Shown here: positions 51,401 through 60,546 of the stretch, one piece after another
Numbering within the stretch: the first letter of the stretch is position 1
How the letters are laid out: every line of letters begins with the position of its first letter
Assembly: GCF_022698165.1 (NCBI RefSeq)
Contig: NZ_JALDAY010000007.1
Span: forward strand, 496,001 to 560,000
Length of the DNA: 64,000 bases
Reading direction: 5' to 3'
Source: Streptomyces cylindrosporus
Lineage (GTDB): Bacteria > Actinomycetota > Actinomycetes > Streptomycetales > Streptomycetaceae
Notes under the pieces: model-generated
Told to the model about the DNA's origin: nothing
Database searches by the model: none
Seen by the model: only the letters and a program-made list of their open reading frames with translations
Program-made: the position numbers and the translations under genes

Positions 51401-52855
51401 TCAGTCGGTGCCGGACTCCATCGCGGCGCGGTCCAGCAGCGCCTCGTCCTCGGAGACCTCGCCGCGGGAGGCGATGGCCTCGGCGCCGCCCTCGGGCAGC
51501 TCCGGCATGGTGCCGATGAGCCCGGTCGCGGCGGCCTGGGAGGCGCCGATGGTGGGGCTGCCGGTGCCGATCAGGCCGAGGCCGACGTACTGCTCCAGCT
51601 TGGCGCGCGAGTCGGCGATGTCGAGGTTGCGCATGGTCAGCTGGCCGATCCGGTCGACCGGGCCGAACGCGGAGTCCTCGGTGCGCTCCATCGACAGCTT
51701 GTCGGGGTGGTAGCTGAACGCCGGGCCGGTGGTGTCGAGGATCGAGTAGTCCTCGCCGCGCCGCAGCCGCAGGGTGACCTCGCCGGTGATCGCCGAGCCG
51801 ACCCAGCGCTGCAGCGACTCGCGGATCATCAGGGCCTGCGGGTCCAGCCAGCGGCCCTCGTACATCAGGCGGCCCAGACGCCGGCCCTCGTTGTGGTACT
51901 GGGCGACGGTGTCCTCGTTGTGGATCGCGTTCACCAGGCGCTCGTACGCGGCGAACAGCAGGGCCATGCCCGGGGCCTCGTAGATGCCGCGGCTCTTGGC
52001 CTCGATGATGCGGTTCTCGATCTGGTCGGACATGCCCAGGCCGTGCCGGCCGCCGATGGCGTTGGCCTCCATCACCAGGTCTACGGCGGTGGCGAACTCC
52101 TTGCCGTTGATCGTCACCGGGCGGCCCTGGTCGAAGCCGATCGTCACGTCCTCGGTGATGATCTCGACCTCGGGGTCCCAGAACCGTACGCCCATGATGG
52201 GTTCGACGGTCTCGATGCCGGTGTCCAGGTGCTCCAGGGTCTTGGCCTCGTGGGTGGCGCCCCAGATGTTGGCGTCCGTGGAGTACGCCTTCTCGGTGCT
52301 GTCCCGGTAGGGCAGGTCGTGGGCGACCAGCCACTCCGACATCTCCTTGCGGCCGCCGAGCTCGGTCACGAAGTCCGCGTCGAGCCACGGCTTGTAGATC
52401 CGCAGGTTCGGGTTGGCGAGCAGGCCGTAGCGGTAGAACCGCTCGATGTCGTTGCCCTTGAAGGTCGAGCCGTCGCCCCAGATCTGGACGTTGTCCTCCA
52501 GCATCGCCCGCACCAGGAGCGTGCCGGTGACGGCACGGCCTAGCGGCGTGGTGTTGAAGTAGGCCCGCCCACCGGAACGGATGTGGAACGCGCCGCAGGT
52601 GAGCGCGGCCAGGCCCTCCTCGACCAGCGCGGCCCGGCAGTCGACGAGACGCGCGACCTCGGCACCGTAGGTCTTCGCACGGCCGGGCACCGAGGCGATG
52701 TCGGGTTCGTCGTACTGACCGATGTCGGCGGTGTAGGTGCACGGGACGGCGCCCTTGTCGCGCATCCACGCGACCGCGACGGAGGTGTCGAGGCCGCCCG
52801 AGAAGGCGATGCCGACGCGCTCGCCGGCGGGCAGGGAGGTGAGGACCTTGGACAT
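51401..52855 (-). CDS. argG: Argininosuccinate synthase
   Basis: A 484-residue enzyme joining citrulline and aspartate with ATP in arginine biosynthesis. The PP-loop motif is VGIAFSGGLDTSVAVAWM, followed by GQYDEPDIASVPGRA and STFKGNDIERFYRYG; the longer E. coli-like subtype rather than the ~400-residue form. ATG 52855 has no Shine-Dalgarno sequence and lies about seven bases after a -10-like CATACT, so the mRNA may be leaderless. Monocistronic with a strong terminator. Confidence 0.95.
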   Translation of the reverse strand: MSKVLTSLPAGERVGIAFSGGLDTSVAVAWMRDKGAVPCTYTADIGQYDEPDIASVPGRAKTYGAEVARLVDCRAALVEEGLAALTCGAFHIRSGGRAYFNTTPLGRAVTGTLLVRAMLEDNVQIWGDGSTFKGNDIERFYRYGLLANPNLRIYKPWLDADFVTELGGRKEMSEWLVAHDLPYRDSTEKAYSTDANIWGATHEAKTLEHLDTGIETVEPIMGVRFWDPEVEIITEDVTIGFDQGRPVTINGKEFATAVDLVMEANAIGGRHGLGMSDQIENRIIEAKSRGIYEAPGMALLFAAYERLVNAIHNEDTVAQYHNEGRRLGRLMYEGRWLDPQALMIRESLQRWVGSAITGEVTLRLRRGEDYSILDTTGPAFSYHPDKLSMERTEDSAFGPVDRIGQLTMRNLDIADSRAKLEQYVGLGLIGTGSPTIGASQAAATGLIGTMPELPEGGAEAIASRGEVSEDEALLDRAAMESGTD

Positions 52856-52861
52856 AGGAAG

Positions 52862-52890
52862 AGTATGCACGATTACGCATGACCATGCAA
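52862..52890 (-). promoter_or_regulatory. argG promoter overlapping ARG-box-like repeats
   Basis: On the minus strand TTGCAT (52885-52890) and CATACT (52862-52867) are separated by exactly 17 bases. The same span holds TGCATGGTCATGC and CGTGCATA, resembling the TGCAT half-sites bound by the arginine repressor ArgR/AhrC. Repressor binding would block the polymerase directly. Confidence 0.6.
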
Positions 52891-52921
52891 AGCCCCTGGG
52901 CGGATCTCTGGCGCCCCCGGT

Positions 52922-54250
52922 TCAGCGCACGAGGCAGGGGCGTTTGGCGTCGAAGGTCCAGTCCTTGATCAGGTAGCGCATGCCGGTCGTGTCGTCGCGG
53001 CCCGACAGCGCCTTCGACCGGTACAGCTCGTGCGCCGCGAGCAGCCGGTCCCGGTCGAGGCGGACGCCCAGGCCTGGCGTCTCCGGCACGGCGACCTCGC
53101 CGCCGATGATGCGGGGCGGGTCGACGGTGAGGCGTTCCGCGCCCTCCTGCCAGATCCAGTGCGTGTCGAGGGCGTTGTACTCGCCCGGGGCCGCGGCACC
53201 GCAGTGCGCCATCATCGCGAGGGAGATGTCGAAGTGGTTGTTGGAGTGGCAGCCCCAGGTCAGGCCGAGGGAGTTGCACAGCTGGGCGACCCGGACGGAG
53301 CCCTGCATGGTCCAGAAGTGCGGGTCCGCAAGGGGGATGGAGACGGACTGCAGGGCCAGCGCGTGGGTGAGCTGCCGCCAGTCGGTGGCGATCATGTTGG
53401 TGGCCGTGGGCAGTCCGGTGGCGCGGCGGAACTCCGCGAGGATCTCGCGGCCCGAGTAGCCGTCCTCGGCCCCGCAGGGGTCCTCGGCGTAGGCGAGGGT
53501 GCCGACGAGGGGGCGGCACAGCTCGACGGCCTCGCGCAGCGACCAGGCGCCGTTGGGGTCGAGCGTGACGCGGGCCTCGGGGAAGCGGTCCTTCAGCGCC
53601 CGTACGGCCCTGACCTCCTCGGTGCCCGCGAGGACCCCGCCCTTGAGCTTGAAGTCCCGGAAGCCGTACCGGTCGTGGGCGGCCTCGGCCTGGCGGACGA
53701 TCGCCTCCGGGGTCAGCGCCTCCTCACGCCGGACGCGGTACCACGGCACGTCCGAGTCCGGTTCGCGCACGTAGTCCAGGTCGGTGCGGTCCGGATCGCC
53801 GACAAAGAAGAGGTAGCCGAGGACCCGTACGGCGTCGCGCTGCCTGCCGTCGCCGAGCAGGGCGGCGACCGGGACCTCCAGGTGCTGCCCGAGCAGGTCG
53901 AGGAGGGCCGACTCGACGGCGGTGACGGCGTGCACGGTGGTGCGCTGGTCGAAGGTCTGGGCGCCGCGGCCGCCCGTGTCGCGGTCGGCGAACGTCGCCT
54001 GAAGGGTGCGCAGGACGCGCTTGTAGTCACCGACGCGGGCGCCGAGGACGAGGGGTTCGGCCTCGCGCAGGGTCCGCGTGATCTTCTCGCCGCCGGGCAC
54101 CTCGCCGAGACCGGTGCGTCCCTCGGAGTCCTCGATGACGACGACGTTGCGGGTGAAGTACGGGGCGTGGGCGCCGGAGAGGTTGAGGAGCATGGAGTCG
54201 CGGCCGGCGACCGGGTAGACCGAGAACGTGGTGACGACGGGCTGGCTCAT
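52922..54250 (-). CDS. gudD: Glucarate dehydratase
   Basis: A 442-residue enolase-superfamily enzyme that dehydrates D-glucarate (or L-idarate) to 5-keto-4-deoxyglucarate. The active-site set matches E. coli GlucD: Lys201-x-Lys203, Asp231, Glu256, Asn285, and His339 in CHSNNH. The C-terminus ends in IKDWTFDAKRPCLVR as in the family. It follows the GntP permease by 61 bases in the same operon. Confidence 0.93.
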   Translation of the reverse strand: MSQPVVTTFSVYPVAGRDSMLLNLSGAHAPYFTRNVVVIEDSEGRTGLGEVPGGEKITRTLREAEPLVLGARVGDYKRVLRTLQATFADRDTGGRGAQTFDQRTTVHAVTAVESALLDLLGQHLEVPVAALLGDGRQRDAVRVLGYLFFVGDPDRTDLDYVREPDSDVPWYRVRREEALTPEAIVRQAEAAHDRYGFRDFKLKGGVLAGTEEVRAVRALKDRFPEARVTLDPNGAWSLREAVELCRPLVGTLAYAEDPCGAEDGYSGREILAEFRRATGLPTATNMIATDWRQLTHALALQSVSIPLADPHFWTMQGSVRVAQLCNSLGLTWGCHSNNHFDISLAMMAHCGAAAPGEYNALDTHWIWQEGAERLTVDPPRIIGGEVAVPETPGLGVRLDRDRLLAAHELYRSKALSGRDDTTGMRYLIKDWTFDAKRPCLVR

Positions 54251-54311
54251 GGCGGTAAGTGCCGTTCCTGTGAGGGGGGTTGAGGCGGTCGGATGAAGGA
54301 GGTCGAGGCGG

Positions 54312-55649
54312 TCAGACGTTCAGGGCGTCCAGTACCTGTTCCATGACCAGTACTCCGCCCAGGCCCAGGACGGCGAGGACGGTCGTGTAGGTCGTGCGGG
54401 CCTTGATGGCGTCGATGACCGAAAGGTTGAAGTACTCCTTGAACATCCAGAAGCCCGGGTCGTTCACATGGGAGAACGCGATGGAGCCGCAGGAGACCGC
54501 GAGCACCATCACCTCGGGGTGGACTCCGCTGCCGGCGAGCAGCGGGAGCGCGACGCCGGAGGCGGTGACGACGGCGACGGTCGCCGAGCCGAGGGCCACC
54601 CGCAGGATGGCCGCGATCAGCCAGGCCAGGATGATCGGCGAGACGGACCAGTGCTCGGTGGTGTCCTTGATGTAGTCGGAGATGCCGCCCTCGACGAGGA
54701 CGTTCTTGAAGGCTCCGCCGGCGCCGATGACGAGCAGGATCATCGCCATCGCCTGGGCGGCCTCGCGGCACGACGTGGCCACCTCGGCGAGGCTGCGGCC
54801 GATGCGCGGGCCGAGCGCCCAGACGGCGAGAAGCAGGGTGAGCAGCAGGGCGATCGGGGCGGAGCCGATGAAGGCCACGAAGTGCAGGAACGGCGTGGAC
54901 GAGGAGGTCGCCAGGTCGGTGACCGCCGCGCCCGCGATCAGCACCACGGGCAGCAGGGCGACGGCCAGGGACCAGCCCATGCCGGGCATCTCGTCGTCCT
55001 CGAAGACCCGCTCACCGACCAGGCCCTTGGGGATCTCGGGGTTCATCGCGCGCACGAAGGGCAGCCGGGGCCAGGTCAGGGCGATGAGCGCGCCGACCGG
55101 GACGGCGATGAACAGGCCGTAGAACAGGGTGAGTCCGGCGGAGGCGTGGAAGGTGGCGGCCACCGCGGTCGGGCCGGGGTGCGGCGGCAGGAAGCTGTGC
55201 ATCGTGGACAGGGTGATGGACATGGGCAGGCCCACCCACAGCAGGTTGGAGCGGGTGACCCGGACCAGGGTGAACGCGACCGGCACGATGATGACGAAGG
55301 CCACCTCGTAGAACATGGTCACGCCGATCAGCATCGCGGTCAGCACCATCGCGACCTGCACCCGGCGCGGACCGCAGAGGTCGAGCAGCCGGGTGGCCAT
55401 GCGCTGGGCGGCACCGGAGTCCGCCATCACCCGGCCGACCATGGCTCCGAGGCCGATGGTGAGCATCGTGTCGCCGATCTGGCCGCCGATGCCCTCGGCG
55501 AGGACGTCCGAGATCTTCTCCAGGGGTATGCCCCGGGCCAGGGCGACGCCCACGGCCACCAGCAGCAGGGCCGCGAAGCCGTTCAGCCGGAACTTCGTCA
55601 TCAACAGGAGCAGGACCAGCACGCTGATCCCCACCACCACGAGCGGCAT
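54312..55649 (-). CDS. GntP-family gluconate/sugar-acid permease
   Basis: A 445-residue proton symporter with about 12-14 membrane segments (EGIGGQIGDTMLTIGLGAMVGRVMADSGAAQRMA and SFLPPHPGPTAVAATFHASAG are family marks). Paired with gudD, it probably takes up glucarate or a related aldarate. Upstream lies the GTCTACATA-type dyad shared with the TauE gene. Confidence 0.92.
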   Translation of the reverse strand: MPLVVVGISVLVLLLLMTKFRLNGFAALLLVAVGVALARGIPLEKISDVLAEGIGGQIGDTMLTIGLGAMVGRVMADSGAAQRMATRLLDLCGPRRVQVAMVLTAMLIGVTMFYEVAFVIIVPVAFTLVRVTRSNLLWVGLPMSITLSTMHSFLPPHPGPTAVAATFHASAGLTLFYGLFIAVPVGALIALTWPRLPFVRAMNPEIPKGLVGERVFEDDEMPGMGWSLAVALLPVVLIAGAAVTDLATSSSTPFLHFVAFIGSAPIALLLTLLLAVWALGPRIGRSLAEVATSCREAAQAMAMILLVIGAGGAFKNVLVEGGISDYIKDTTEHWSVSPIILAWLIAAILRVALGSATVAVVTASGVALPLLAGSGVHPEVMVLAVSCGSIAFSHVNDPGFWMFKEYFNLSVIDAIKARTTYTTVLAVLGLGGVLVMEQVLDALNV

Positions 55650-55710
55650 GTGTCAGTTCTCCTTTGAACTGCCGTTCACACTCTCGAATTACCGTCCCCG
55701 CATGAGGACG

Positions 55711-55730
55711 CCGTCTACATATGAGGACGG
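55711..55730. promoter_or_regulatory. GTCTACATA-type dyad upstream of the GntP permease gene
   Basis: CCGTCTACATATGAGGACGG has inverted ends CCGTC/GACGG and is preceded by another ATGAGGACG nine bases upstream. A close relative lies at 56646-56663. The form fits a GntR-type operator. Confidence 0.45.
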
Positions 55731-55798
55731 AGGCTAGGTTGATCGACACGGCCGGGTCAATGGGTGTGCGGCGGTCGGTCCGAAAGCGTTCGACGCGG

Positions 55799-56566
55799 TC
55801 AGCCGGCCCGCAGCCACAGCGAGACGGCCAGCCCCAGGCCGGCCAGCGCGATGGCGATCCGCAGCGGCTTCTCGGGCAGCCGCCGCACCAGGACGGGCCC
55901 CACCCGGCTGCCGACCAGGCATCCCACGCCGAGCGCCGCCGCGGCACGCCAGTCGACCGGGGCGAGGAAGGCGTACGCGATCGCGGCAGTGACGTTGGCC
56001 GCTCCGGTGGCGACGTTCTTCACGGCGTTGGTCACGCGCAAGGGCTCGTCGGCGGACAGGGACAGCACCGCGAGCATCAACACGCCCGCCGCGGCACCGA
56101 AGTAGCCGCCGTAGAGCCCCACCAGAAGAACCGCGCCGACCAGGGGGAGGGTCAGGCGTGGGCCCCGGTCGTCGCCCGGGGTCGGCCGCTCGGTCAGCCG
56201 CCGCAGCGGTTCACGTACGAGAATCAGCACCGAGCCCAGGGCGATCAGCCAGGGCACGACACGCTCGAACGTCGACGAGGGCGTGCCGAGCAGCAGGGCC
56301 GCGCCGATCGAACCGCCGACGGCGGCCAGGGCCGCCAGCCGGCCCAGGCGACGCCCCTGCCCTCTCAGCTCCTCGCGCGAACCGGCCGCGGTTCCGGCGG
56401 TGTTGGCGAACAGCGCCACGGTGTTCGTGACGTTGGCGGCCACCGGCGGCAGCCCCGCGGCGAGCAGCGCCGGATAGCTGAACAGCGAGGCCAGGCCGGC
56501 GATCGACCCCGCGAGCCCGGAGGCGACACCGGCCAGGACGAGCAGCGGCACGGACTCGCCTGCCAC
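55799..56566 (-). CDS. TauE/SafE-family sulfite or sulfoacetate exporter
   Basis: A 255-residue membrane protein with about eight helices and the two TauE repeats (SGLAGSIAGLASLFSYPALLAAGLPPVAANVTNTVAL; GLYGGYFGAAAGVLMLAVLSL). GTG 56566 follows AAGGGGG. Downstream of a cysteine dioxygenase gene, it may export sulfite made during cysteine oxidation. Confidence 0.88.
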   Translation of the reverse strand: MAGESVPLLVLAGVASGLAGSIAGLASLFSYPALLAAGLPPVAANVTNTVALFANTAGTAAGSREELRGQGRRLGRLAALAAVGGSIGAALLLGTPSSTFERVVPWLIALGSVLILVREPLRRLTERPTPGDDRGPRLTLPLVGAVLLVGLYGGYFGAAAGVLMLAVLSLSADEPLRVTNAVKNVATGAANVTAAIAYAFLAPVDWRAAAALGVGCLVGSRVGPVLVRRLPEKPLRIAIALAGLGLAVSLWLRAG

Positions 56567-56645
56567 GCGGACCCCCTTCGTGCTGTGCACGGTTCTGTGC
56601 ACGAAGGACCCATCCTGCACGGCGGGCGTCCCGCATGTAAGACGG

Positions 56646-56663
56646 TGTCTACATAGGGAGACA
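56646..56663. promoter_or_regulatory. GTCTACATA-type dyad upstream of the TauE gene
   Basis: TGTCTACATAGGGAGACA has inverted ends TGTCT/AGACA and shares GTCTACATA with the dyad before the GntP permease gene, 935 bases away. It lies in the 111-base gap between the cysteine dioxygenase and TauE genes. Confidence 0.45.
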
Positions 56664-56677
56664 GGTGAGGGCAGTGG

Positions 56678-57178
56678 TCAGGCGGCCGGGCTGTCCAGTG
56701 GCCGCAGTTCGTCCGCGTACGAGACGGAGACACGGCGCATCAGCCCGTCCCCGGTGATGTCGTACTGGCCGAGCCGCCACAGCGGCGGCGAGTAGGCGTG
56801 GATGGAGACCGCGTCGTCGGTCGCGCCGGTGAGCCGGTGGATGTGGTCCGGGCCGAAGCAGAAGGACTCGCCGGTCTCGAAGGTGTGGGAGAGATGGGTG
56901 CCGCCGATGCGCAGGGCGGACTCGTTCAGCGCGCCCTGGACGACGGTGACGGCGCCGGCGGACAGGTCGTGGTCGTGCCAGCCGGTGTCGTTGCGCCGGG
57001 TCCAGCACAGCAGCCAGACGTCGACGTACTCGTCGCGGTACAGCGACGCGTAGTGCCGCTCCCGGTCGGAGAAGGCCACGTGTTCGCGCCAGGCCTCGGG
57101 ACGGGCGGCGAGGTCGGCGACGAGCGCCTGGAGTTCACGCTTGTCGAGGGTGCGCTCGGGCAGAGACTCGTAGGTCAT
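56678..57178 (-). CDS. Cysteine dioxygenase family protein
   Basis: A 166-residue cupin with iron ligands His68 and His70 (TGWHDHDLS) and His112 or His114 (PDHIHRL). It oxidises cysteine, or a related thiol such as mercaptopropionate, to the sulfinate. ATG 57178. It lies 38 bases after the amidohydrolase gene and before the TauE exporter. Confidence 0.88.
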   Translation of the reverse strand: MTYESLPERTLDKRELQALVADLAARPEAWREHVAFSDRERHYASLYRDEYVDVWLLCWTRRNDTGWHDHDLSAGAVTVVQGALNESALRIGGTHLSHTFETGESFCFGPDHIHRLTGATDDAVSIHAYSPPLWRLGQYDITGDGLMRRVSVSYADELRPLDSPAA

Positions 57179-57216
57179 GGGTGGCTCCTTTCGGGACGGG
57201 GTCCGACGGGCACGGC

Positions 57217-58107
57217 TCAGGTACGGCCGTGGAGCAGTCGCGCCGGGTTGGCGGCGCGCAGGGCGTGCACGGCGGCGGGCGCGCCGAGGTCCGGGACGAC
57301 GAGGGGCGCGTAGGGGCGGTCGCTGCCGCTGACGACCACGTCGATGCCGACGGCGCGGACGAGCGCGTCGACCGCCTTGGTGCCGTAGGAGGAGGTCTCG
57401 TAGAACACGTCGAAATCGATCTCGCCGCGTCCGCCGCCGCGGGCGGTGAGCCGCTCGCCGTGCAGCGGCGCGAGGCCGGCCAGGGCGGCGAAGCAGACGC
57501 GCAGCCGCGGGTGGCGGGGGCGGCCGTGGGCACGGAAGGCGAACCAGGACGCGTGCAGTTGTTGCAGGTACGGGACCAGGGCGGGCCACCACGGCGGGGC
57601 GCCCGGGGCGGCCGGCGCCGGCCCCGGGTGGACGAAGAGGGGTTTGTCGTGGCGGGTGAGGACGTCGAGGAGGGGTGCGCAGCGCTCCCATCCTTCGGCG
57701 TCCACGACGGCGGTGGCGGGGAGTTGGAGGCCGACGCAGCCGCGGCCGAGCTCACGGTCGACGGCCTCGGGGTCCGGTGCGGAGAGGCAGGGCGCGGCCC
57801 AGACACCGAACGGCGCCGGGAGGGCGAGGGCGCCGTCGTGGAAGGCGGCGAGGAGCGGGGCGGCCTCGGCGGGCGGTAGGTACTCGATGCCGAGGGGGCT
57901 GGAGAGCGAGACCAGGGCGAGGCCGAGTCCGTCGGCGGCGGCGAGCCGGGCGCGGGCGGCGGGGTCGTGGTCGGCCGGGTCGACGTCGTAGGGCGGTTCG
58001 CCGTCCAGGTGCAGGGTCCAGCCGTCCAGGTACGGCGGTGTCGTGCGGGAGCGCAGCAGCTCGGTGAAGGCGGGCGGCCAGATGTGCTGGTGGACGTCGG
58101 TGAGCAC
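57217..58107 (-). CDS. Amidohydrolase-2 family protein (ACMSD-like)
   Basis: A 296-residue metal-dependent hydrolase or decarboxylase. HxH occurs near the start (TDVHQHIWPPAF), then HPGPAPAAPG and the late SGSDRPYAPL, the pattern of the ACMSD/2-pyrone group. GTG 58107 follows AGAGGA. Three LacI-type operators lie just upstream, then the divergent LacI gene. Confidence 0.82.
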   Translation of the reverse strand: MLTDVHQHIWPPAFTELLRSRTTPPYLDGWTLHLDGEPPYDVDPADHDPAARARLAAADGLGLALVSLSSPLGIEYLPPAEAAPLLAAFHDGALALPAPFGVWAAPCLSAPDPEAVDRELGRGCVGLQLPATAVVDAEGWERCAPLLDVLTRHDKPLFVHPGPAPAAPGAPPWWPALVPYLQQLHASWFAFRAHGRPRHPRLRVCFAALAGLAPLHGERLTARGGGRGEIDFDVFYETSSYGTKAVDALVRAVGIDVVVSGSDRPYAPLVVPDLGAPAAVHALRAANPARLLHGRT

Positions 58108-58127
58108 GCGGGCGTTCCTCTGACAGG

Positions 58128-58165
58128 TTAAGCGGTTCACTTATGCGGTTAACTTAAGCGCTTAA
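58128..58165. promoter_or_regulatory. Three LacI-type operators spaced exactly 13 bases
   Basis: TTAAGCGGTTCA (58128), TTATGCGGTTAA (58141) and the perfect palindrome TTAAGCGCTTAA (58154) follow one another with a 13-base period. They lie between the amidohydrolase and the LacI regulator, and fit a TTAWGCG-type dyad bound by that regulator. Confidence 0.7.
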
Positions 58166-58258
58166 CAAGCAGCGGTGTCAAGACCGGCCCCACGGGACAC
58201 GGGGGTGTCGGCGGGCCGTGCGCCCCCGGCTCGCCGCCGTCCCGGTAGGCTGCCCGGC

Positions 58259-59263
58259 ATGGCCAGGCCCAACAAGCGCACCACCCTTCGGGAGGTGGCC
58301 GAGGCCACGGGCCTCTCCACCGCGGCGGTGTCGTACGCCCTGCGCGGCAAACACGTCTCGAAGGAGACCGAGGAGCGCGTGCGCAAGGCCGCGGCCGAAC
58401 TCGGCTACGAGGCCGATCCGATCGCCCGCGCCCTCGCCAGCGGCCGCACCAGCATGGTCGGGGTCCTCGCGGGCGACCTCCAGGACCTGTGGCAGCAGCA
58501 GCTGATGGCGGCCATCGGCCGGGAGCTGCTGGCCGGCGACCGCTACGCGCTGATCCTGGACGCGGGCGGCGATCCCGACCGCGAGCTGGCCCTCGCCAAG
58601 CAGCTGCGCGACCAGCGGGTGGACGCGCTGCTGGTGTCCCCGGTGAACCCGTCGGCCGAGGGCTGGGCGGCGATCGCCGAGGCGCTGCCGGTGGTGGCCG
58701 TCGGCGACTCGCTGAGCCGGGCCCGCACGGCCGGGCAGGTCATCTTCGACAACCGGGCCGGCATCGACGCCGTACTGGAGTATCTGCACGCGCTCGGACA
58801 CCGCCGGGTGACCGTGCTGACGCCGACGCGGCCGAGCACTCCGGACCGGCCGGCCGACGTGTACGTCCGCGAGGCGGCCGACCGGCTCGGGCTGCTGGCC
58901 GAACTTGTGCCGTGTCCGCAGGAGTTGGGCGAGGCGACGGCGGTGGCGCGGCGGGTGCTGGACGGGGCGCGTTCGGCGACGGCCGTGTTCTGCTTCTCGG
59001 ACTCCCTCGCCTACGGGGTGTACGCGGCCGCGGCGGAGGCCTCGCTGACGGTGGGCCGGGACGTGTCGGTGGTCGGCTTCGACGACCACCCGGTGTCGAG
59101 GGTCCTCACGCCGCCGCTGACCACGGTGGACTGGGGGCTGAGCGAGATCGCGGCGGAGGCGGCGAGGTTGACGGTCGCGGCGATCGAGGGGAAACGGGTG
59201 CGGAAGAAGCGGGTGCTGTGTGCGCCGCGGATGAGTGAGCGGGGGTCCGCGGTGCGGGTGTGA
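58259..59263 (+). CDS. LacI-family transcriptional regulator
   Basis: A 334-residue repressor: HTH at residues 5-50 (KRTTLREVAEATGLSTAAVSYALRGKHVSKETEERV), then a PBP-like effector domain ending TTVDWGLSEIAAEAARL. ATG 58259; the longer frame to 58175 is unlike the family. It likely represses the divergent amidohydrolase-dioxygenase-exporter operon. Confidence 0.9.
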   Translation: MARPNKRTTLREVAEATGLSTAAVSYALRGKHVSKETEERVRKAAAELGYEADPIARALASGRTSMVGVLAGDLQDLWQQQLMAAIGRELLAGDRYALILDAGGDPDRELALAKQLRDQRVDALLVSPVNPSAEGWAAIAEALPVVAVGDSLSRARTAGQVIFDNRAGIDAVLEYLHALGHRRVTVLTPTRPSTPDRPADVYVREAADRLGLLAELVPCPQELGEATAVARRVLDGARSATAVFCFSDSLAYGVYAAAAEASLTVGRDVSVVGFDDHPVSRVLTPPLTTVDWGLSEIAAEAARLTVAAIEGKRVRKKRVLCAPRMSERGSAVRV

Positions 59264-59309
59264 AGCAGGGCGGGGTCGGCTGTACGGGTGTGAGGGGCGT
59301 CGGCGCCGT

Positions 59310-60488
59310 CTACGGCTTCTTCTCGTCCAGCACGTCGACCGCCCACTCCGTGGCCACCGGCCAGAACCTGTGCTCGGCCGCGTGCGCCGCCATCCGTGCG
59401 TTGCGGGCCCGGGCCTCCGGGCCGTCCGGCAGGTGGAACTCCTCGCCCGCCCGCACGGAGCGGGCCTGCATGCCGGTGGCGGCACCAAGTCGCCGGCGTA
59501 CATAGCGTTCCAGCGCCTCGGGTACGGCGTCCGGTGTCACGTCGGTGAGGCAGTCGCCGAGCACCGCCGCGTCCAGGATCGCCTGGGCCGCGCCCTGCGC
59601 CTGGAACGGGACCATCGCGTGGGCGCTGTCGCCGAGCAGCGTCACGCGGCCGGTGTTCCAGCGGGCGAGCGGGGCGCGGGTGTGGATGCCGTAGCTGAAG
59701 ACCTGGCCGGCGCGTTCCAGGACGGTCAGCACGAGGGCGGCCCAGCCCTCGAACTCGCGCAGCGGCTCCCCCGGTTCGGCCCGCGCGGTCCACGACTCCC
59801 GCATCGGCGCCCGGGTGCTGAACACCGCGACGACGTTGAGCAGTTCGCCCCGGCGCACCCAGTAGTGGACGAAGTGCCGGCCCGGTCCGAGCCAGATGCC
59901 GGTGTCGGGGAGGTCCAGGTCGGCGACCTCTTCGGCCGGGAGCAGTGCCCGGTACGCGGCGGTCTTCGAGAAGATCGCCGCGTCCGCGCCGAAGAGCCAC
60001 TGGCGGGCGGCGGAGCGTATCCCGTCCGCGGCCACCACCAGGTCCGCGCCCAGCCGTTCGCCGTTCGCCGTCGTCACCCAGGCGGACGCGTCGTCCTGCC
60101 CGATGCCCACGACCTGCGTGTCCAGACGGACGGCCGCGGACGGCACCGCGGCGGCCAACGCCGCCTGCAGATCGGCACGGTGGACCTGGAGATACGGCGC
60201 CCCGAAGGCCTCCTCGGCCTCCCGCCCGAGCGCGTAGTGGCAGATCTCGGTCCCGTCGGACCAGGTGCGGAAGCTGATGCCGGCCGGCCGGGTGGACTGG
60301 GCGGCCACCGCGTCGAGCCGGTCGAGGCGGCGCAGTTCGCGCGTGGCGTTGGGCGCGAGCTGGATCCCGGCGCCGGTCTCGGTGAGCCTCGGGGTCTGTT
60401 CGACCAGGGTGACCTCGTGCCCGGCCCGGCGCAGGCTCAGCGTCGCGGCCAGTCCCCCGATACCCGCCCCCACGACGATCGCCCGCAT
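59310..60488 (-). CDS. FAD-dependent monooxygenase (PHBH fold, salicylate hydroxylase-like)
   Basis: A 392-residue class A flavoprotein monooxygenase: GxGxxG in MRAIVVGAGIGGLAATLSLRRAGHEVTLVEQ, the DG motif LVVAADGIRSAARQW, and the GD motif RVTLLGDSAHAMVPFQAQGAAQAI. It hydroxylates an aromatic acid with NAD(P)H. ATG 60488. Preceded by tandem 16-bp repeats. Confidence 0.88.
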   Translation of the reverse strand: MRAIVVGAGIGGLAATLSLRRAGHEVTLVEQTPRLTETGAGIQLAPNATRELRRLDRLDAVAAQSTRPAGISFRTWSDGTEICHYALGREAEEAFGAPYLQVHRADLQAALAAAVPSAAVRLDTQVVGIGQDDASAWVTTANGERLGADLVVAADGIRSAARQWLFGADAAIFSKTAAYRALLPAEEVADLDLPDTGIWLGPGRHFVHYWVRRGELLNVVAVFSTRAPMRESWTARAEPGEPLREFEGWAALVLTVLERAGQVFSYGIHTRAPLARWNTGRVTLLGDSAHAMVPFQAQGAAQAILDAAVLGDCLTDVTPDAVPEALERYVRRRLGAATGMQARSVRAGEEFHLPDGPEARARNARMAAHAAEHRFWPVATEWAVDVLDEKKP

Positions 60489-60546
60489 GCACGGCCCCCA
60501 TTCGTCCACGCGCGAGGCTAGCGAAGACGATTACGGGACTCCACAG

